From the NCBI GenBank assembly GCA_947579605.1, contig OX388328.1:11883684-11947683 (forward strand): DNA of 64,000 bases. Reading direction: 5' to 3'. Below, in pieces: positions 9,561-20,251 of this stretch; the stretch's first letter is position 1, and every line of letters starts with the position of its first letter. Below the pieces are notes generated by a model, which worked only from the letters and a program-made list of their open reading frames with translations, was not told the origin of the DNA and searched no databases. The position numbers and the translations under genes were made by a program. The DNA is from Athripsodes cinereus. Taxonomy: Eukaryota > Arthropoda > Insecta > Trichoptera > Leptoceridae.

Positions 9561-9952
9561 TGTTTGATTAAGCAAATTATATATTTTGTACCAACTCAAC
9601 AAACGCCCGATTGAAACAAATGTCTGAAACATTATCTGAAAGTTATTATCTCCTGAATCCGTACCCTCCCTCCACGCGAAGTGGGCTTCGGAACTTTGCT
9701 AACGAGAATTTTAAGAAATTCACAGTCAGCGAGACTTTTTGTGGGGTGTAAAGGAGATGTGCGAGTCACTCGAGGGTCTGAGGGTAGATCTCGCATTTAC
9801 ATAAAGCTTCTAAAGTTTTTCTTTAAACACCGACGGATGTAACGGAATACCATTAAGAATAATTTTCAGTGGATGTAGTAAAAGTTAATTTATCTTTTTT
9901 TTCTGATCGTTAGAAGATAGGTTTTGTAAAATAGGTATTAGATGTATAAATG
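9561..9952. other. Intergenic, nothing recognised
   Basis: Contains a TTTTTCTTTAAACACCGACG motif (9818) that also occurs at 11337, next to a foldback B copy. Otherwise no gene or repeat was identified. Confidence 0.35.
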
Positions 9953-10200
9953 AGGATAAGTATACTTGTCTGAAAGAAAGGGTGTGAGGTAGCGCGGGAG
10001 TCCGGGAACCACGTGGCTTGATCACGTGGATCAAATTCTCAAGGACGGCCGGGTGTTGAGTAAGAGGAACCGACGTGCGTGTATGAGAAATTGTATGAAT
10101 GCGGAGGAAGCGAAGGAAGTGTGTAAAGATAGATCTGTTTGGCGTTCCGTTCTCTCTGCCTACCCCACTTGGGACACGGCGTGAGGGTATAGTATAGTAG
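9953..10200 (+). pseudogene. RTE-type LINE ORF2 C-terminus (family D)
   Basis: The plus strand encodes the end of the family D ORF2: an interrupted HVDQI-like stretch, then GRVLSKRNRRACMRNCM, a block around EEAKEVCKDRSVWRS, and AYPTWDTA followed by TGA at about 10182. The same C-terminus is preserved at 48925-49390. The upstream part is frame-damaged (GTGAGGTAGCG where intact copies encode a KRGRPRT block). The 3-prime tail GAGGGTATAGTATAGTAG is the usual terminus. It is 5-prime truncated, as is typical of LINE insertions. Confidence 0.75.
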
Positions 10201-10847
10201 TATAAATATTTGCTAGAATGAATTTGTGTTAATAAAAAGTGAAAATACCTAAAAATAAAAAACTTTTATTAATTATCTACTTCCGCAGTGATTTTAAAAA
10301 TCGCGAGTCTACCTTTAAGAGTTTCCGCTCTCATTATCAGGCTAGCGTTCTATTTTAAATAAGCTTAATGTATATTTAAATAAAAAAAAAACACTTTTCA
10401 AACTCTGAAGTTTTTGTCAACACTTGTGGGCATGTTCAAGAGTACTCTACTCTACATTTCCTAGAGTAGGTTAATGTCTACAAACGGAGAAAAAAAAATA
10501 TTACAAAATTTAAACAGTGTTTTTTTACACATTACAACGATTTAAATTGAATTTTCACAGCGTGAACGCATGTATGTAGGTACCCTTCAAAAATTTAAGT
10601 GTTTTATTTAAAAAAAAATATCATGAACGTCCACCTAGTAACGTCGCGTCGGTGGACAAAATCAACTGAAAATTCGGTATTTGAGTTTTATCAATATTTT
10701 ATTAAAGTGACTTAGGGTGATATGTCATATTTTTGAGGCAAGGAGGGGACGAAAGACGACAAACATGTTTATTACATCTTAGTATATGCAGTGATTTAAG
10801 TGACTTGTGAATGTCATGATGATATAGATAGACAGATTTTTCAGAAA
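10201..10847. other. Mostly unassigned; one degenerate PLE motif
   Basis: Positions 10290-10350 hold a decayed Penelope pseudo-LTR motif on the minus strand (CTGATAATGAGAGCGGAAAC, core G8 lost). The remainder is AT-rich with no gene. Confidence 0.4.
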
Positions 10848-11345
10848 CCTCGATTGGAGAACCGATGAAATATTGTGTAAAATCTAATCGGAAGAAGTGA
10901 GAAAGGTGTCCCAACGCTTACGAATTGGCTCCAGGCTGGCTAAAGTGACCACTTTCGGCGTCCATGGACAACGTTCACTAAATCCACCATTCTCACTGTC
11001 ACAATCCATTTCAGATCTAAAAATTGGGTTCCCAAAAAGATGGTTGCTCCTAAGGTTTGCATAAAGCGTCTCTCGATTGGTGGACTTTACATCGTGACAG
11101 TGAGAATGGTGGAATTGGTGAACGTTGTCCATGGACACCAAAAGTGATCACTTAAGCCAGCCTAGATCCAATTCGTAAGCGTTGGGACACCTTTCTCACT
11201 TCTTCCGATTAGATTTTGCACAATGTTACATTGTGTAGACATGGTTCTCCAATCGAGGTTTCGGATTGGTTTTGTCATCTGCACCCAAATCCGGTTAAAC
11301 AATAAAAAAAATTGTAAATATTCTAGACAGACAGATTTTTCTTTA
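10848..11345. mobile_element. Foldback element, family B
   Basis: Two long arms face each other. The left (10848-10995) runs CAGAAACCTCGATTGGAGAACC, AATCGGAAGAAGTGAGAAAG, GGCTCCAGGCTGG and CCATGGACAACGTTCAC. The right (11098-11265) is its reverse complement with about 10% divergence and a short extra AATGTTACATTGTG palindrome. The central loop of about 100 bp is unique. The right flank (11266-11345) matches the left flank of the copy near 59700, so the full element extends further. No coding capacity. Confidence 0.7.
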
Positions 11346-12104
11346 AACACCGACGTACTTAGTGGAAATTCATTAAATAAATCAAAAGACCAGTGAATTT
11401 TCGCAAGGTATTATAATTCTTTTTGAGTAATTTTATTCTACACGAGTGTATGGTAACGGAGCCTTTTCTGCGACTTTACTGTATATGTATTTTAAAGTAG
11501 CTTTGAAGTAACTTAAAACTCATACAAGCTACACAGACTTTATCATTGCCATCACATATTATTTAATAAAAAAATTATACATATATTTTCTATCCATTAA
11601 TACGCTGAAACAATGTATTTATGACAATATTCTTCAAAAAAACTCATGTTTTGAAAGTGACAATACCAAATTTATAAATATGCATTTTCCACTTAAAACG
11701 AACGTTAGGCCAAACTAAGTAACGCAAATAAGCATATCTAAAAGAACCAACATGGCTTCTCTTTGACCTCACACCCCATTCCCCTTCTATTCTTTTATTA
11801 GAGAATAAAACAAAACTACCCCTCACGGACTTGCTTCGCGTCATCCCGTCCCTCTCTTGCAGCTATGGAGATATTCTACCTATTATTATTTTCTTAAAGG
11901 GTAGTAGCTCTCTGTAAATACTATCTACCAGCGGGGGTGGGTAGATGATAGCATAAAACAGAGGTGGTGGTATTTTAATTTTATATTAATAAGGGATGGA
12001 GTGACGCCGAATGAAAAAATATGGCGATTGAAACTTTATCTGCGGTGTGCTTCTAATGGAATAAATTCAAACTCTTATAGTTTTTTTACTATTATTATTA
12101 TACC
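11346..12104. other. Intergenic, nothing recognised
   Basis: No supported gene, RNA or repeat structure was found. Short open frames here have no recognisable domain and atypical composition. Confidence 0.35.
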
Positions 12105-12405
12105 CTCACGCCGAGTATCAAGTGGGGTAGGCAGAGAGAACGGAACTTCATACACTTAGATCTATCCAAATATACTTATTTTGGTTCTTCTACATTCATA
12201 ATCTTATTTGTCATGCACACACGTCGATTCGTCTTACTAAGCACACGGCCGTCCTTAAGAATTTGATCTACATGATCAGGCCACGTTCTTTAAGATAAGT
12301 ATATTCTCTTTGTCATTCTTTCCTGATTCATTCGTTCAACATTTCCAAACTATCGTAACATATTTAGGTACCTGCATTCTGTCCACAACACTCTTTTTGC
12401 ATTTA
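12105..12405 (-). pseudogene. RTE-type LINE ORF2 C-terminus (family D), decayed
   Basis: Complement of the family D tail. It begins with the terminus ATACCCTCACGCCGAGTATCA at the low-coordinate side and keeps GGGGTAGGCAGAGAGAACGG and TTAAGAATTTGATCTACATG, ending near the codons for CKKSVVDRMQV. Frameshifts and substitutions break the frame. Confidence 0.65.
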
Positions 12406-12796
12406 TAATATATCGTTTGGTACATTTTTCCATATTTATTGTTTGGTACAAGCGGCGATAAGGGACATAAACAAAGAAGAAAACATAGCTTTCTCATTGA
12501 TACAATCCACCATTCCAACATAAGTGCCTATAGAAGCTTTTCAGAAGCTTTGAAAAGCGTACTGTACATACATGTTTTGTTGTTTATGTATAAATCGACA
12601 AATTTCCTGTGTATAGAAAACCTACGACAAATACTTATACGTGGTATATTATAATATATTTCATTATAAAAGTGCTGTCTACCATCTCATCATCCCTAAA
12701 AACTCACCCCGTCTCCATCTTATTGTTAGAGGGATGAAATTGAACCTAACCAAAAATAAAATTATTTAAAATATTTATTCCATATTGCACCCGTTA
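12406..12796. other. Intergenic, nothing recognised
   Basis: Only a small palindrome (AGAAGCTTTTCAGAAGCTTT near 12534) stands out. No gene supported. Confidence 0.35.
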
Positions 12797-12966
12797 GTGT
12801 CATGTTTTCGTGTCGCAATCGTTCGACTATAGACAAAGTTACGCCAAAGTGTCAATTTTCGTAACTATTGTGTATTTAAGCTACGAAAATTGACACTTAT
12901 CGCAACGTCGTCTATATTCGACAAACACGACACGAAAACGTAACGCTAAAATGTGTTTTGCCTCTG
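12797..12966. mobile_element. MITE family C copy
   Basis: Inverted halves around ACTATTGTGTATTTAAGCTA: AAGTGTCAATTTTCGTA on the left and TACGAAAATTGACACTT on the right, flanked by ACGAAAACGTAACGCTAAAA toward the right end. The outer terminal repeat CCAGAGGCCTGAGTCAA seen at 46239 is not preserved here. Confidence 0.6.
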
Positions 12967-12984
12967 TGCCATAAAATTGTCAAT

Positions 12985-13095
12985 TTCGTGATACACAAAT
13001 TCAATTCCACAAGCAAATAAAAAGTAATGTACCTGTTTTCTATTCCACAAATAAATTTAATATTTTGAATTGTTTATCTATTGAACGGAACGGAA
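12985..13095. repeat. Repeat family A, partial copy
   Basis: CAATTCCACAAGCAAATAAA and GAATTGTTTATCTATTGAAC place this as a short piece of family A in the same orientation as 1690-2040. Confidence 0.5.
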
Positions 13096-13130
13096 GATGT
13101 TAAAACAAATAAATAAATTTTATAATGGAG

Positions 13131-13600
13131 TGTTCACATTTGGCGAATATCGCCAGGCGAATTTCGTTTGCATAAAAAGCAAAATTCGCCAGACTCCCAT
13201 TGATCATCACACCTGTTCACACAGTCCACCGACATAGATACAATCTGTCAGATGCCCTTTGTCAGATTGAGGTCGCGAAGTATTTATTATTAGTTGAAAA
13301 TGTTATAGTAGAGGTTATAAGGCACCTTTTAATTAAGGAAACAAACGCCACAAAACCAACTGTCACGAAGCTGGAAACATTATAAAATTTAAAGGTTGTA
13401 AAGTTTTTACCAAAGATACGGACGCCCCGCACATCTACGCATGCGCGAATCGTTCAACCAGAGAAAAAGTTGAAAGGCGGTCAACTTGAGACGATATCGT
13501 TTTTACTAGTTTTTATCGTTTCAGACAAGTTGTCATTTCGTTCACACGGTTCAGGGCTGACGATATTTTAGTGTCCTGGCGATATTCGCCAAATGTGAAC
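13131..13600. mobile_element. MITE with TTCACATTTGGCGAATATCG ends
   Basis: Perfect inverted repeats of about 26 bp: TTCACATTTGGCGAATATCG then CCAGG on the left, CCTGG then CGATATTCGCCAAATGTGAA on the right. Left subterminal sequence repeats GGCGAATTTCG and AAATTCGCC. The 60-codon open frame in the middle has no recognised domain. No transposase, and no clear target duplication. Confidence 0.75.
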
Positions 13601-14479
13601 GCCACATAAGCTACCGCAAAGAGTGGGAGACCAATTTTTTTACTAGGAAAGTCTGGGGGGTTTGAAATAAAACTGTTGAATTTCTGAATATATTAAACTC
13701 CCTGCTGCTACTTAAACAACATTGAACCCTTAAAAACGTACGCCCTTTAAAATTCTAAAATCCTTTTACAACTTCTCATCGTCTTTTCCGTGATTATAAT
13801 TAAGAAGGGGGTGGCTGCACGGGGATAGTAGAGGGAGAATAGGGAGGCCTGTATGTGGAGGTGGAGGACACTGTGACAGTGCAATGTGAGGAATGATAAA
13901 TATATATATAAAATAATGATGGAGAGAGAGGGTGGAAAGAAACAAAGAATAAAAACACCCTCTTTTTGACATTATAAAACAAATAAATGTTAGGTGCTTT
14001 GAACATAAAAAATAATGTTCTAGATCTACACTGTCACAGCAAGTGAAAAAACCAGCGTAACTGCTGTATGTAATAAACAAAGAGGTTTTCCATATTATCA
14101 TAATTATATAAATAAGACATTCACAAAATGTCACCGGCTTGTCTTACAAAAATTTTCTCTCTTGGCTCTACTACCAGAAAACCTTTGCGCAATTTGATAT
14201 TGGTCAAAAATAGACTTGCATTCGAGCTTGCATGAAGATGGATGCTTCCGATGTTGTTTCCATTGAACTGCAACAGATGTCTTTCCAGTTTGAAGGCACA
14301 GAAATTCTATGAAATCGTATAAAAAGTTGATTTCAATAGTGGAAAAACATTGAGTTGTAACATACATACAACTTTCAAAAATTTCAAGTCATGTGATTAG
14401 CATGACACAGAGGAATTAGGAATGTTACCTAGGTTTAAAGAGTACTCTTAACCAAGCCTAAGTCGATTCATAAGCGTCG
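13601..14479. other. Intergenic, nothing recognised
   Basis: The minus-strand open frames at 13766-14134 are proline/serine/leucine rich and overlap G/A-rich tracts on the plus strand; no domain or codon pattern supports them. No repeat boundary was found. Confidence 0.35.
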
Positions 14480-14815
14480 AAACTCTGTGTTGTGCACTCC
14501 TTAAGGAAGTTCACATATGTATGTGTTTCATATACAACATACCTTATTTATTATTATTTTTTGTAGTAGGTATACTTTCTTATCATTATATTTTGTTTTT
14601 ATTTTTAAATTTGTCTTTTAATGAATTTATTATATTTGTTTTTAAATTTTCATTTTTATTTTTTGACTTTAACTGGAGAATGTTTTGTCTGTTTTTATGT
14701 TGTTATTATATTTTTGTACATGTGTTGAATGATTGTGTGACGTTATAAAGTTTATCTGTATACTTGTAAAGGCGATTGCCGTATATTGTGTTAAAATAAA
14801 AATAAAATAAATAAA
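14480..14815 (+). repeat. LINE 3-prime UTR tail
   Basis: T-rich sequence ending in TTGTAAAGGCGATTGCCGTA, AATAAAATAAATAAA. The tail near 55150-55245 also shows an AAAGGC...GCCGTTTAT motif followed by A-rich sequence, pointing to the same LINE group. No ORF2 sequence is attached. Confidence 0.45.
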
Positions 14816-15227
14816 TACCTACCTAGTTAATACCTATTCAAATAGGTTGACTATGGATGAGTGTGATCAATTGGAATGATTAATCTGGAGTAGTTCAAAA
14901 TATGTTTAAAAATAGACTTGTTGAGCTTTATCGCAGAGCCGCTAAATCTTATTTCTTTGAGAGGGTTTTTTGGATCCATCTACTAGCTGCACCGGAGAAA
15001 ATCAGCCGCCAATTATCTTTAAAATCAAACTGAAGATTGCACTGTTTGATGACACCCTGAAGGTGGTCGAAGTAAGTGATGGTCATTGTGTCAAAAATTC
15101 ATATAATCTTATGATTTTTTGACACAATAGTCTAGAGTGGTTCAAAATATGATTAAATAATTCATTATTCATTGTACATTCATAATATTTTGAATTATTT
15201 AGTTAGCATTGTACTGGGTTATATGTC
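14816..15227. other. Unassigned; small hairpin
   Basis: A hairpin of GTGTCAAAAA against TTTTTTGACAC lies at 15089-15128. Nothing else was recognised. Confidence 0.35.
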
Positions 15228-15478
15228 GGCCGTTGTGGCGTGGAGGTAACGCTCTTGCCTTTGAGTCACGAGGTCCCGGGTTCGATTCCCGGCCAGGGCA
15301 AAGTGAAGAATGACCTTTTTCAAATTGTCCTGGGTCTGGGTGTTACATGTATATATGTGTAGTGCATTGTATAATATGTGTGTATCGTCGTGTTAGTACC
15401 CATAATACAAGATTCATCTTAGTTTGGGACTAGCTCGATCTGTGTAAATTATGTATGTTATGTTATGTTATCTTATAA
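15228..15478 (+). mobile_element. tRNA-derived SINE (SINE-1), full-looking copy
   Basis: The head resembles a tRNA: an A-box-like TGGCGTGGAGG, and a B box GGTTCGATTCC inside a perfect T-arm (CCGGG-TTCGATT-CCCGG). The acceptor stem and CCA are not maintained, so it is not a functional tRNA. A non-tRNA body follows (GTCCTGGGTCTGGGTGTTAC, GTGTGTATCGTCGTGTTAGT, GGGACTAGCTCGATCTGTGT), closing with a TATGT microsatellite tail (15450-15473). Truncated copies lie at 7440-7550, 47780-47910 and 60235-60330. Transcription would use the internal RNA polymerase III promoter; mobilisation would need a LINE partner. Confidence 0.8.
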
Positions 15479-15483
15479 AAGTT

Positions 15484-15600
15484 ATCAGTAGGCCTAGTCA
15501 AAACACATTTTAGCGTTAAGTTTTTGTTTCGTTTTCGTTCTAATATAGATGACATTGCGAGTGAGAAAGTGTCAATTTTCGTAGCTAAAATACACAAGTT
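15484..15600. mobile_element. MITE family C, left half
   Basis: AGTAGGCCTAGTCAAAACAC and AAAGTGTCAATTTTCGTAGC match family C. The right half is missing. Confidence 0.55.
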
Positions 15601-16102
15601 TGTGTTGTAAAGGTGAATAACTCCTAAAAAACATAACAAATAAAGCGACATCTTCCAAATAATGTTGTCTCTAAGCCCAACAATTATAATAATAATAATT
15701 ATCATTTTAATTTTAAATATAGGGGAGTGTCTTAAAACTGGTCCCCTTTGCAATTAAAAAATCCCCCCGGCTTCACCTTAACACCCCATTTACCGTCGTC
15801 TCCATCCCCCCCTGTTAGGGGTGGCACTTACTTATAAACTTTTCTAACTGTTTTCCCCTCTTATATTTAGCTAAGCTATGGGTAGGTATACCTACTACAT
15901 AAATAATAAAATGAATGTACTAACTTTTATAAAGTGGTTCTTTATTGATTTTTTTTCATGAATAAAATACAGCATTTCATAGTCCATATTGTGTAGGTTT
16001 TATTTTGTAGTATAATATTTAATAAAAGTATTTTATTAATTGTGTTGTCGTTTATTTTGTATAACTTTATGTTAATAATATAGGTTGGTGCACTCTGCTA
16101 TC
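15601..16102. other. Intergenic, nothing recognised
   Basis: Includes an ATAATAATAATAATT run at 15687-15702 and a C-rich stretch at 15764-15815. No gene supported. Confidence 0.35.
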
Positions 16103-16570
16103 TAAGTGCCAACATGTATGTATGCAAGTGAGACGTGGACATGGTTAAAGAAGGATGAAAGTGGAATAAATGCAGTGGAAATGAGATCGTTGAGAAGGAT
16201 GTGTGGTAAAAGTCTGAGAGATTGTGTGCGTAACAGTGATATACGAAACGAATTTGGAATGAAAGTTGGTATAATTAAAAAAATGAATGTAAATAAGCAA
16301 AGATGGTTTGGGCACGGCGAAAGAATGAATGAGGACAGAACGACTAAGAAGATACATTTGGCTGAGACGAATGGTGCTCGGAGACGTGAACGTCCGAGGA
16401 TCAAATGGCAAGATCATTTAAATCAAATCCAACAGGACGGTCACGTGTTGAACACATTGAACAGGAGAGCATGCAATTGTATGACAGTGACGGAAACGAA
16501 AGATGTATGCAAGGATAGAAGGAAATGGCGCTCGATCCTTTATACCTACCTCGCAAGGGAAGCGGCGTGA
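16103..16570 (+). pseudogene. RTE-type LINE ORF2 C-terminal piece (family D), open frame
   Basis: About 155 codons remain open to a TGA at 16568. Readable blocks are MYASETWTWLKKDESGINAV, RSLRRMCGK, WFGHGERMNED, RRRERPRIKWQDHLNQI and AYL-like TYLAREAA at the end. This is the domain that follows reverse transcriptase in RTE-like ORF2 proteins; the reverse transcriptase itself (YADD) is absent. The end differs from other D copies (TYLAREAA, not AYPTWDTA), so it may be a diverged subfamily. It is a 5-prime-truncated insertion and not an independent gene. Confidence 0.75.
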
Positions 16571-17404
16571 TGGTATGTATAATTTATTTATTTATTTATT
16601 TATTCATTTACATGGTACACAACAGATGAAAGACACATAAATATAACATGTAATATGTAGAAGAAAACACAATTTAATTTAGTTTTACTGTGTGCATTAT
16701 GTTTCTGATCACATACTGTGAGATGAATATTTGATATCTTTAGTTTTACTTACTTACTAACTTATGCAGCTATTCCTGTCCACTGCTGAACATAAGCTCC
16801 CCCATATTATGTGTCCAGGCATCTCTGTCTTGAGCTTACTGCAACCAGACACCAGTGATTCTTCTATTGTCGTCAGACCATCGTGTGGGAAGTTTTTCTT
16901 TACTTCTTTTATCTTTACGAAGTCTCCACTCCACTACCCTTTTTGTTTATCTTTAATCTTTAGTCAAGCAGCATGCCCTGTCCATACCACTTCAACTTGC
17001 CACTCATTCGACCTCTTCCGTAACTCCCGATCTTCGACATATCTCAGTGTTTATAAAGAAATCAAAGAGTCTGACCTTGGAAACTATAGACCTATGCGAA
17101 AAACTCGCCCATTGCACAATACAATTTATTTGTATAACTTTATTTTATAACTTTGTAATTATGTATTGTGCAATAAAGTTTATTATTATTATTATTACCT
17201 ATAAATCTTTTGTGTCATTTTCATTGTGTTTAAGTCAATAAATCTTTATCCAAATTAATGCTTGTTTTGGATATCATAAACAAATCACTCTATATGGATG
17301 AAATGCCGAAATCAAATAATGAATATTATGAATTCACATATATTTTTATTGTACACAGAATTGTGTAATTCTTGTAAATTCAACACACAAAACTACCATA
17401 TTAG
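16571..17404. other. No gene; microsatellite and LINE tail
   Basis: A TTTATTTATT run (16578-16606) is followed by CATTTACATGGTACACAAC, probably the reversed tail of a poly-adenylated or ATTT-tailed element. Positions 17090-17200 end AATAAAGTTTATTATTATTA, a typical CR1-type LINE 3-prime end on the plus strand. No coding supported. Confidence 0.4.
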
Positions 17405-17470
17405 GCCTGGAAAAGACATCGTCACTTTATTTGGCAGTGCTCCGGGAAGGACTTGAACCCGCAACTCAAC
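17405..17470 (-). repeat. tRNA-like SINE fragment (B box)
   Basis: Minus strand reads GAGTTGCGGGTTCAAGTCCT then TCCCGGAGCACTGCC, giving a B box GGTTCAAGTCC with an extended T-arm. A degraded relative (CTTAGAAAAGACAACGTGTC) lies at 36808-36860. No complete tRNA fold is possible. Confidence 0.45.
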
Positions 17471-17609
17471 TTTTTCGCGAGATGTATATTATATAAATAA
17501 GCTACCGGGCGACATGCCAAAAGCTCTGATATTCTTTTTTGTAAAACCCAATGATAGCTTCGTGTACAGGTATTTTTTTGTGTAATTACTACTACCTACT
17601 TCTACTACT

Positions 17610-18197
17610 ACACCATCACGGCATATCTCACAAGTGGAGTGGCAAGCATACAGCTGCATGCAACAAACATGCAAGCTATCCTCTCCGTGCCAATATAAAA
17701 TCAAGACATTCAAAGTGTGTGGCAAACCTTATCGCTGAATTCAAGATGTAAAATATCTTAATTTTTTCGAACACCTGCCTTTTACAGGACACTCGAAAAC
17801 TTACGGAAAAGAGTAGGCGACCAATTCTTTATCGGGTGCTCCACGGCTTCTGTGATATTCTTGTCAAATATGTATAGTGACTTTGTAATAATGCGTTGTA
17901 AAAAAACGCCTTTACGTCGTTCAATGTATTATGGACGTCTAGATGCTACAGATCCCGTGGAGCACCCGGTAAAGAATTGGTCTCCTACTCTTCTCCATAA
18001 GTTTTCGAGTTTCCTGTAAAAGGCAGGTGTTGGAAAAAATAAGACATTTTACATCTTAAATTCGGCGATGAGGTTTGCCACCCATCCTGAATGTCTTAAT
18101 TTTATATTGGCACGGAGAAGACAGCTTGCATGTTTATTATATGCAGCTGGTCTGCTGGCTACCCCACTTGTGGGATATGCCGTGATGGTATAGTAGT
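17610..18197. repeat. Two family E copies in inverted arrangement
   Basis: A plus-strand copy (17610-17845) and a minus-strand copy (17945-18197) face each other across about 100 bp. Each starts from its outer edge with CCATCACGGCATATC(T/C)CACAAGT, passes CATGCAA, GATGTAAAAT and CTTTTACAGGACACTCGAAA-type blocks, and ends inward at GGGTGCTCCACGG. Both outer edges touch TAC/TAG trinucleotide runs. The inner edges both keep GTGGAGCACCCG-type sequence. Transcripts through this region could fold into a duplex of more than 200 bp. Confidence 0.75.
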
Positions 18198-18624
18198 AGT
18201 AGTAGTAGATGCTACATTAGATGACATCGCGATGCCGACGCCTCAAGGTAGACGCTATTAAATTATTATTATTAGTACTTTTAAACGACGATATTTTCCA
18301 AATTATTCGAAAGATTCTTATCACTGGATATAAAATTCTACAATCATTTTACTTTTGAAATCAACCATAATGTCTATGTGCCGATTATATGTCGTGGATA
18401 TCTTACGATGATCAACATTTTGCGAAAAAGCTAGGCTCTCAGTGATATTATGTCGACTGTCCAATTTAAATATTAATTTTATCTTCTTGATTCCAAGCGA
18501 TTGATTGGACGTCGAACAAAAGATGGAGTAGAATATCAAGAGAGAAATATGTGGCCATTTGAAATCGTTACGGAAAAAAACAATATAAAACAATATGAAA
18601 GTGAAATACAAAAAATCTATTATT
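18198..18624. other. Intergenic, nothing recognised
   Basis: No coding region or repeat recognised; a TAGTAGTAGTAGTAG run at 18192-18207 borders it. Confidence 0.35.
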
Positions 18625-18965
18625 ATGTCCAGTTCCATAACTCAACAAGTAGAAATTTCTTATATTCGAGAAATCAACATTTTTATAATTTTGTTATATT
18701 TATATTATGCTTTAAAAACACAACAGAAAGTGAAATATACTATATAATAATAATCACACTGTTATTAAAGACATACGTTGTCTTTATTCCGTTCAATAGT
18801 TAAACAATTCTAAATATTAATTTGTGGGATTGACAATAGTTACATATTTTTTTTTTACCATAACTAAATATTTATTATATAAAAGAAACTGTGATTTTTA
18901 TAGTTATTTGTTTCTGATATTGGAAGAGTAGTGTTGATTGTGTGTGTATTGCCAATTAATATAAA
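18625..18965. repeat. Repeat family A, copy 3
   Basis: Begins CAGTTCCATAACTCAACAAG and keeps AAACACAACAGAAAGTGAAA, GACATACGTTGTCTTTATTC, TTCAATAGTTAAACAATTC and the final GAGTAGTGTTGATTGTGTGT, matching copy 2 at 3537 without its insertion. It therefore defines the uninterrupted state of that site. Confidence 0.65.
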
Positions 18966-19505
18966 ATTTTCGAATGTTTTATTATATGGAACTGGAATAA
19001 TGGAGTTTTACAAAATTAACGTCGACTCAATCAATGGAAAGTTTTTCTCATTGATTCTGATCTATTCCTTGTTCGTTCATACTATCACGGCGTTTCCTGT
19101 AGGTACTTCTTGTTCTGTTCTGCTTGTATTTTGACCCATTATTGTGTCAATTTTTTCCGGAAGTTTTCGACTGTCTTGCAAAAGGCAAGTGTTCGTAAAA
19201 TCTCACATTTTTTTTTTAATAATAAACGGCTGAACCAGCCTTTACAAACATAATATAACAAAAGAAAACAGTCAAGTGATAAAAACAATGTAGCTGTAAT
19301 GTAGTACTAGCAAATAATTTCAAATAATGATTATAAATCTCTTAAAAATAATAATGATTATAAATCTCTTAAAAATAATAATGATTATAAACTTCCTAAT
19401 ATATATCATAAAAAATCAAAATACAATTAATTATTCATGTAGGGAATGCCTGGCCAAGTCAGTAACAATACAATACATTTAAGACAATTAACATCTAAAA
19501 TTCAC
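18966..19505. other. No gene; unassigned TE-like tails
   Basis: Positions 19145-19200 echo family E on the minus strand (CTTGCAAAAGGCAAGTG). From 19203 a T-run then AATAATAAACGGCTGAACC looks like a reversed element tail, with a triplicated AAATAATAATGATTATAAA motif at 19325-19392. Confidence 0.35.
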
Positions 19506-19752
19506 CCAGGGTTGGTGAAGAATGGCAACTCCTCAAAAGAATCAGCCAACAACGAGCTAACTAGATTGGCCACAACATCAGGCACCCAAGACTGCTCGTA
19601 GGACCGAAGGCACAAATGGCAGAGGCCGACCGAGAGACGCTTATATGGACCAACTGAAGAGGGACATGAACTGTGGCTCATACATAGAGCTGAAGAGACT
19701 AGCCTCAGCTCAAATAGGGAGGAATGGAGAAGAAAGTCCAAACTCGTTGTAG
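19506..19752 (+). pseudogene. LINE ORF2 C-terminal fragment
   Basis: Plus-strand translation gives GRGRPRDAYMDQLKRDM, a block ending ELKRLASAQ, then RNGEESPNSL and a TAG, a C-terminal signature of RTE-like ORF2 proteins that differs from family D. Two further pieces of the same family lie on the minus strand at 39070-39290 and 53745-54020. The frame upstream (19510-19610) is disrupted. Confidence 0.6.
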
Positions 19753-19896
19753 TTCAATCCAATCACGCCGGGGTCACCATTTGTGGTTTTTATACCTTTA
19801 AGAGGTAAAGGAATTCTTTAGATTATAATTTCCTTCACATACAGTGAATATGAAAATAATCTCTCATGCAAAGAACTACCAACGACCTTAAATATA

Positions 19897-20203
19897 TATA
19901 ATGGATGTTTATACTTGAAATAAAGCAATCAGTGTTTTTCTGAAATAATATCAAAAATTTATTAAAAACATTATTTAAACTAAAGAAACTAAATAAAACT
20001 AAACATAAAATAAACAATAATAAAACAATTACCTGAAATAATATCAAAAAAACAACATTTAAAGTCTTTATTTCAGGTCTTTCAAAACTAACACAAAATT
20101 ACAAACAAAATTACTTTACCAACTGTCAAAACAAAAATTCTAAATTCAAATAAATAAACTAAAGGAAATCACTCCTATGAGTAGGTAGGTGGTTTTCTTT
20201 ACA
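19897..20203 (-). repeat. 3-prime LTR
   Basis: 307 bp; on the coding strand it begins TGTAAAGAAAACCACC and ends near ACATCCATTATA. It matches 24220-24526 base for base as far as I could check by eye, including CTCCTATGAGTAGGTAGGTG and the GAAATAATATCAAAAA repeats. Confidence 0.9.
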
Positions 20204-20222
20204 CCTCCCCTCCAAGAAAAAA
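20204..20222 (-). promoter_or_regulatory. Polypurine tract (plus-strand primer)
   Basis: On the coding strand TTGGAGGGGAGG immediately precedes the TGTAAAG that opens the 3-prime LTR. This fixes the LTR boundary and is where plus-strand DNA synthesis would be primed during reverse transcription. Confidence 0.8.
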
Positions 20223-20251
20223 CAATTACAAGTGACAACGTACGTAATTGT

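Noticed and set aside
13766..14134. 122-codon minus-strand protein with hydrophobic stretches
   Set aside because: Composition artefact over purine-rich sequence; overlapping frames equally open; no recognised domain.
15228..15302. tRNA gene
   Set aside because: The T-arm and B box are perfect, but the acceptor stem does not pair and SINE body plus microsatellite tail follow; other copies are truncated at varying points. It is a SINE head.
16764..17150. 128-codon plus-strand open frame
   Set aside because: Ser/Pro/Phe rich with no domain. It may be the antisense of an old LINE, but I could not show that.
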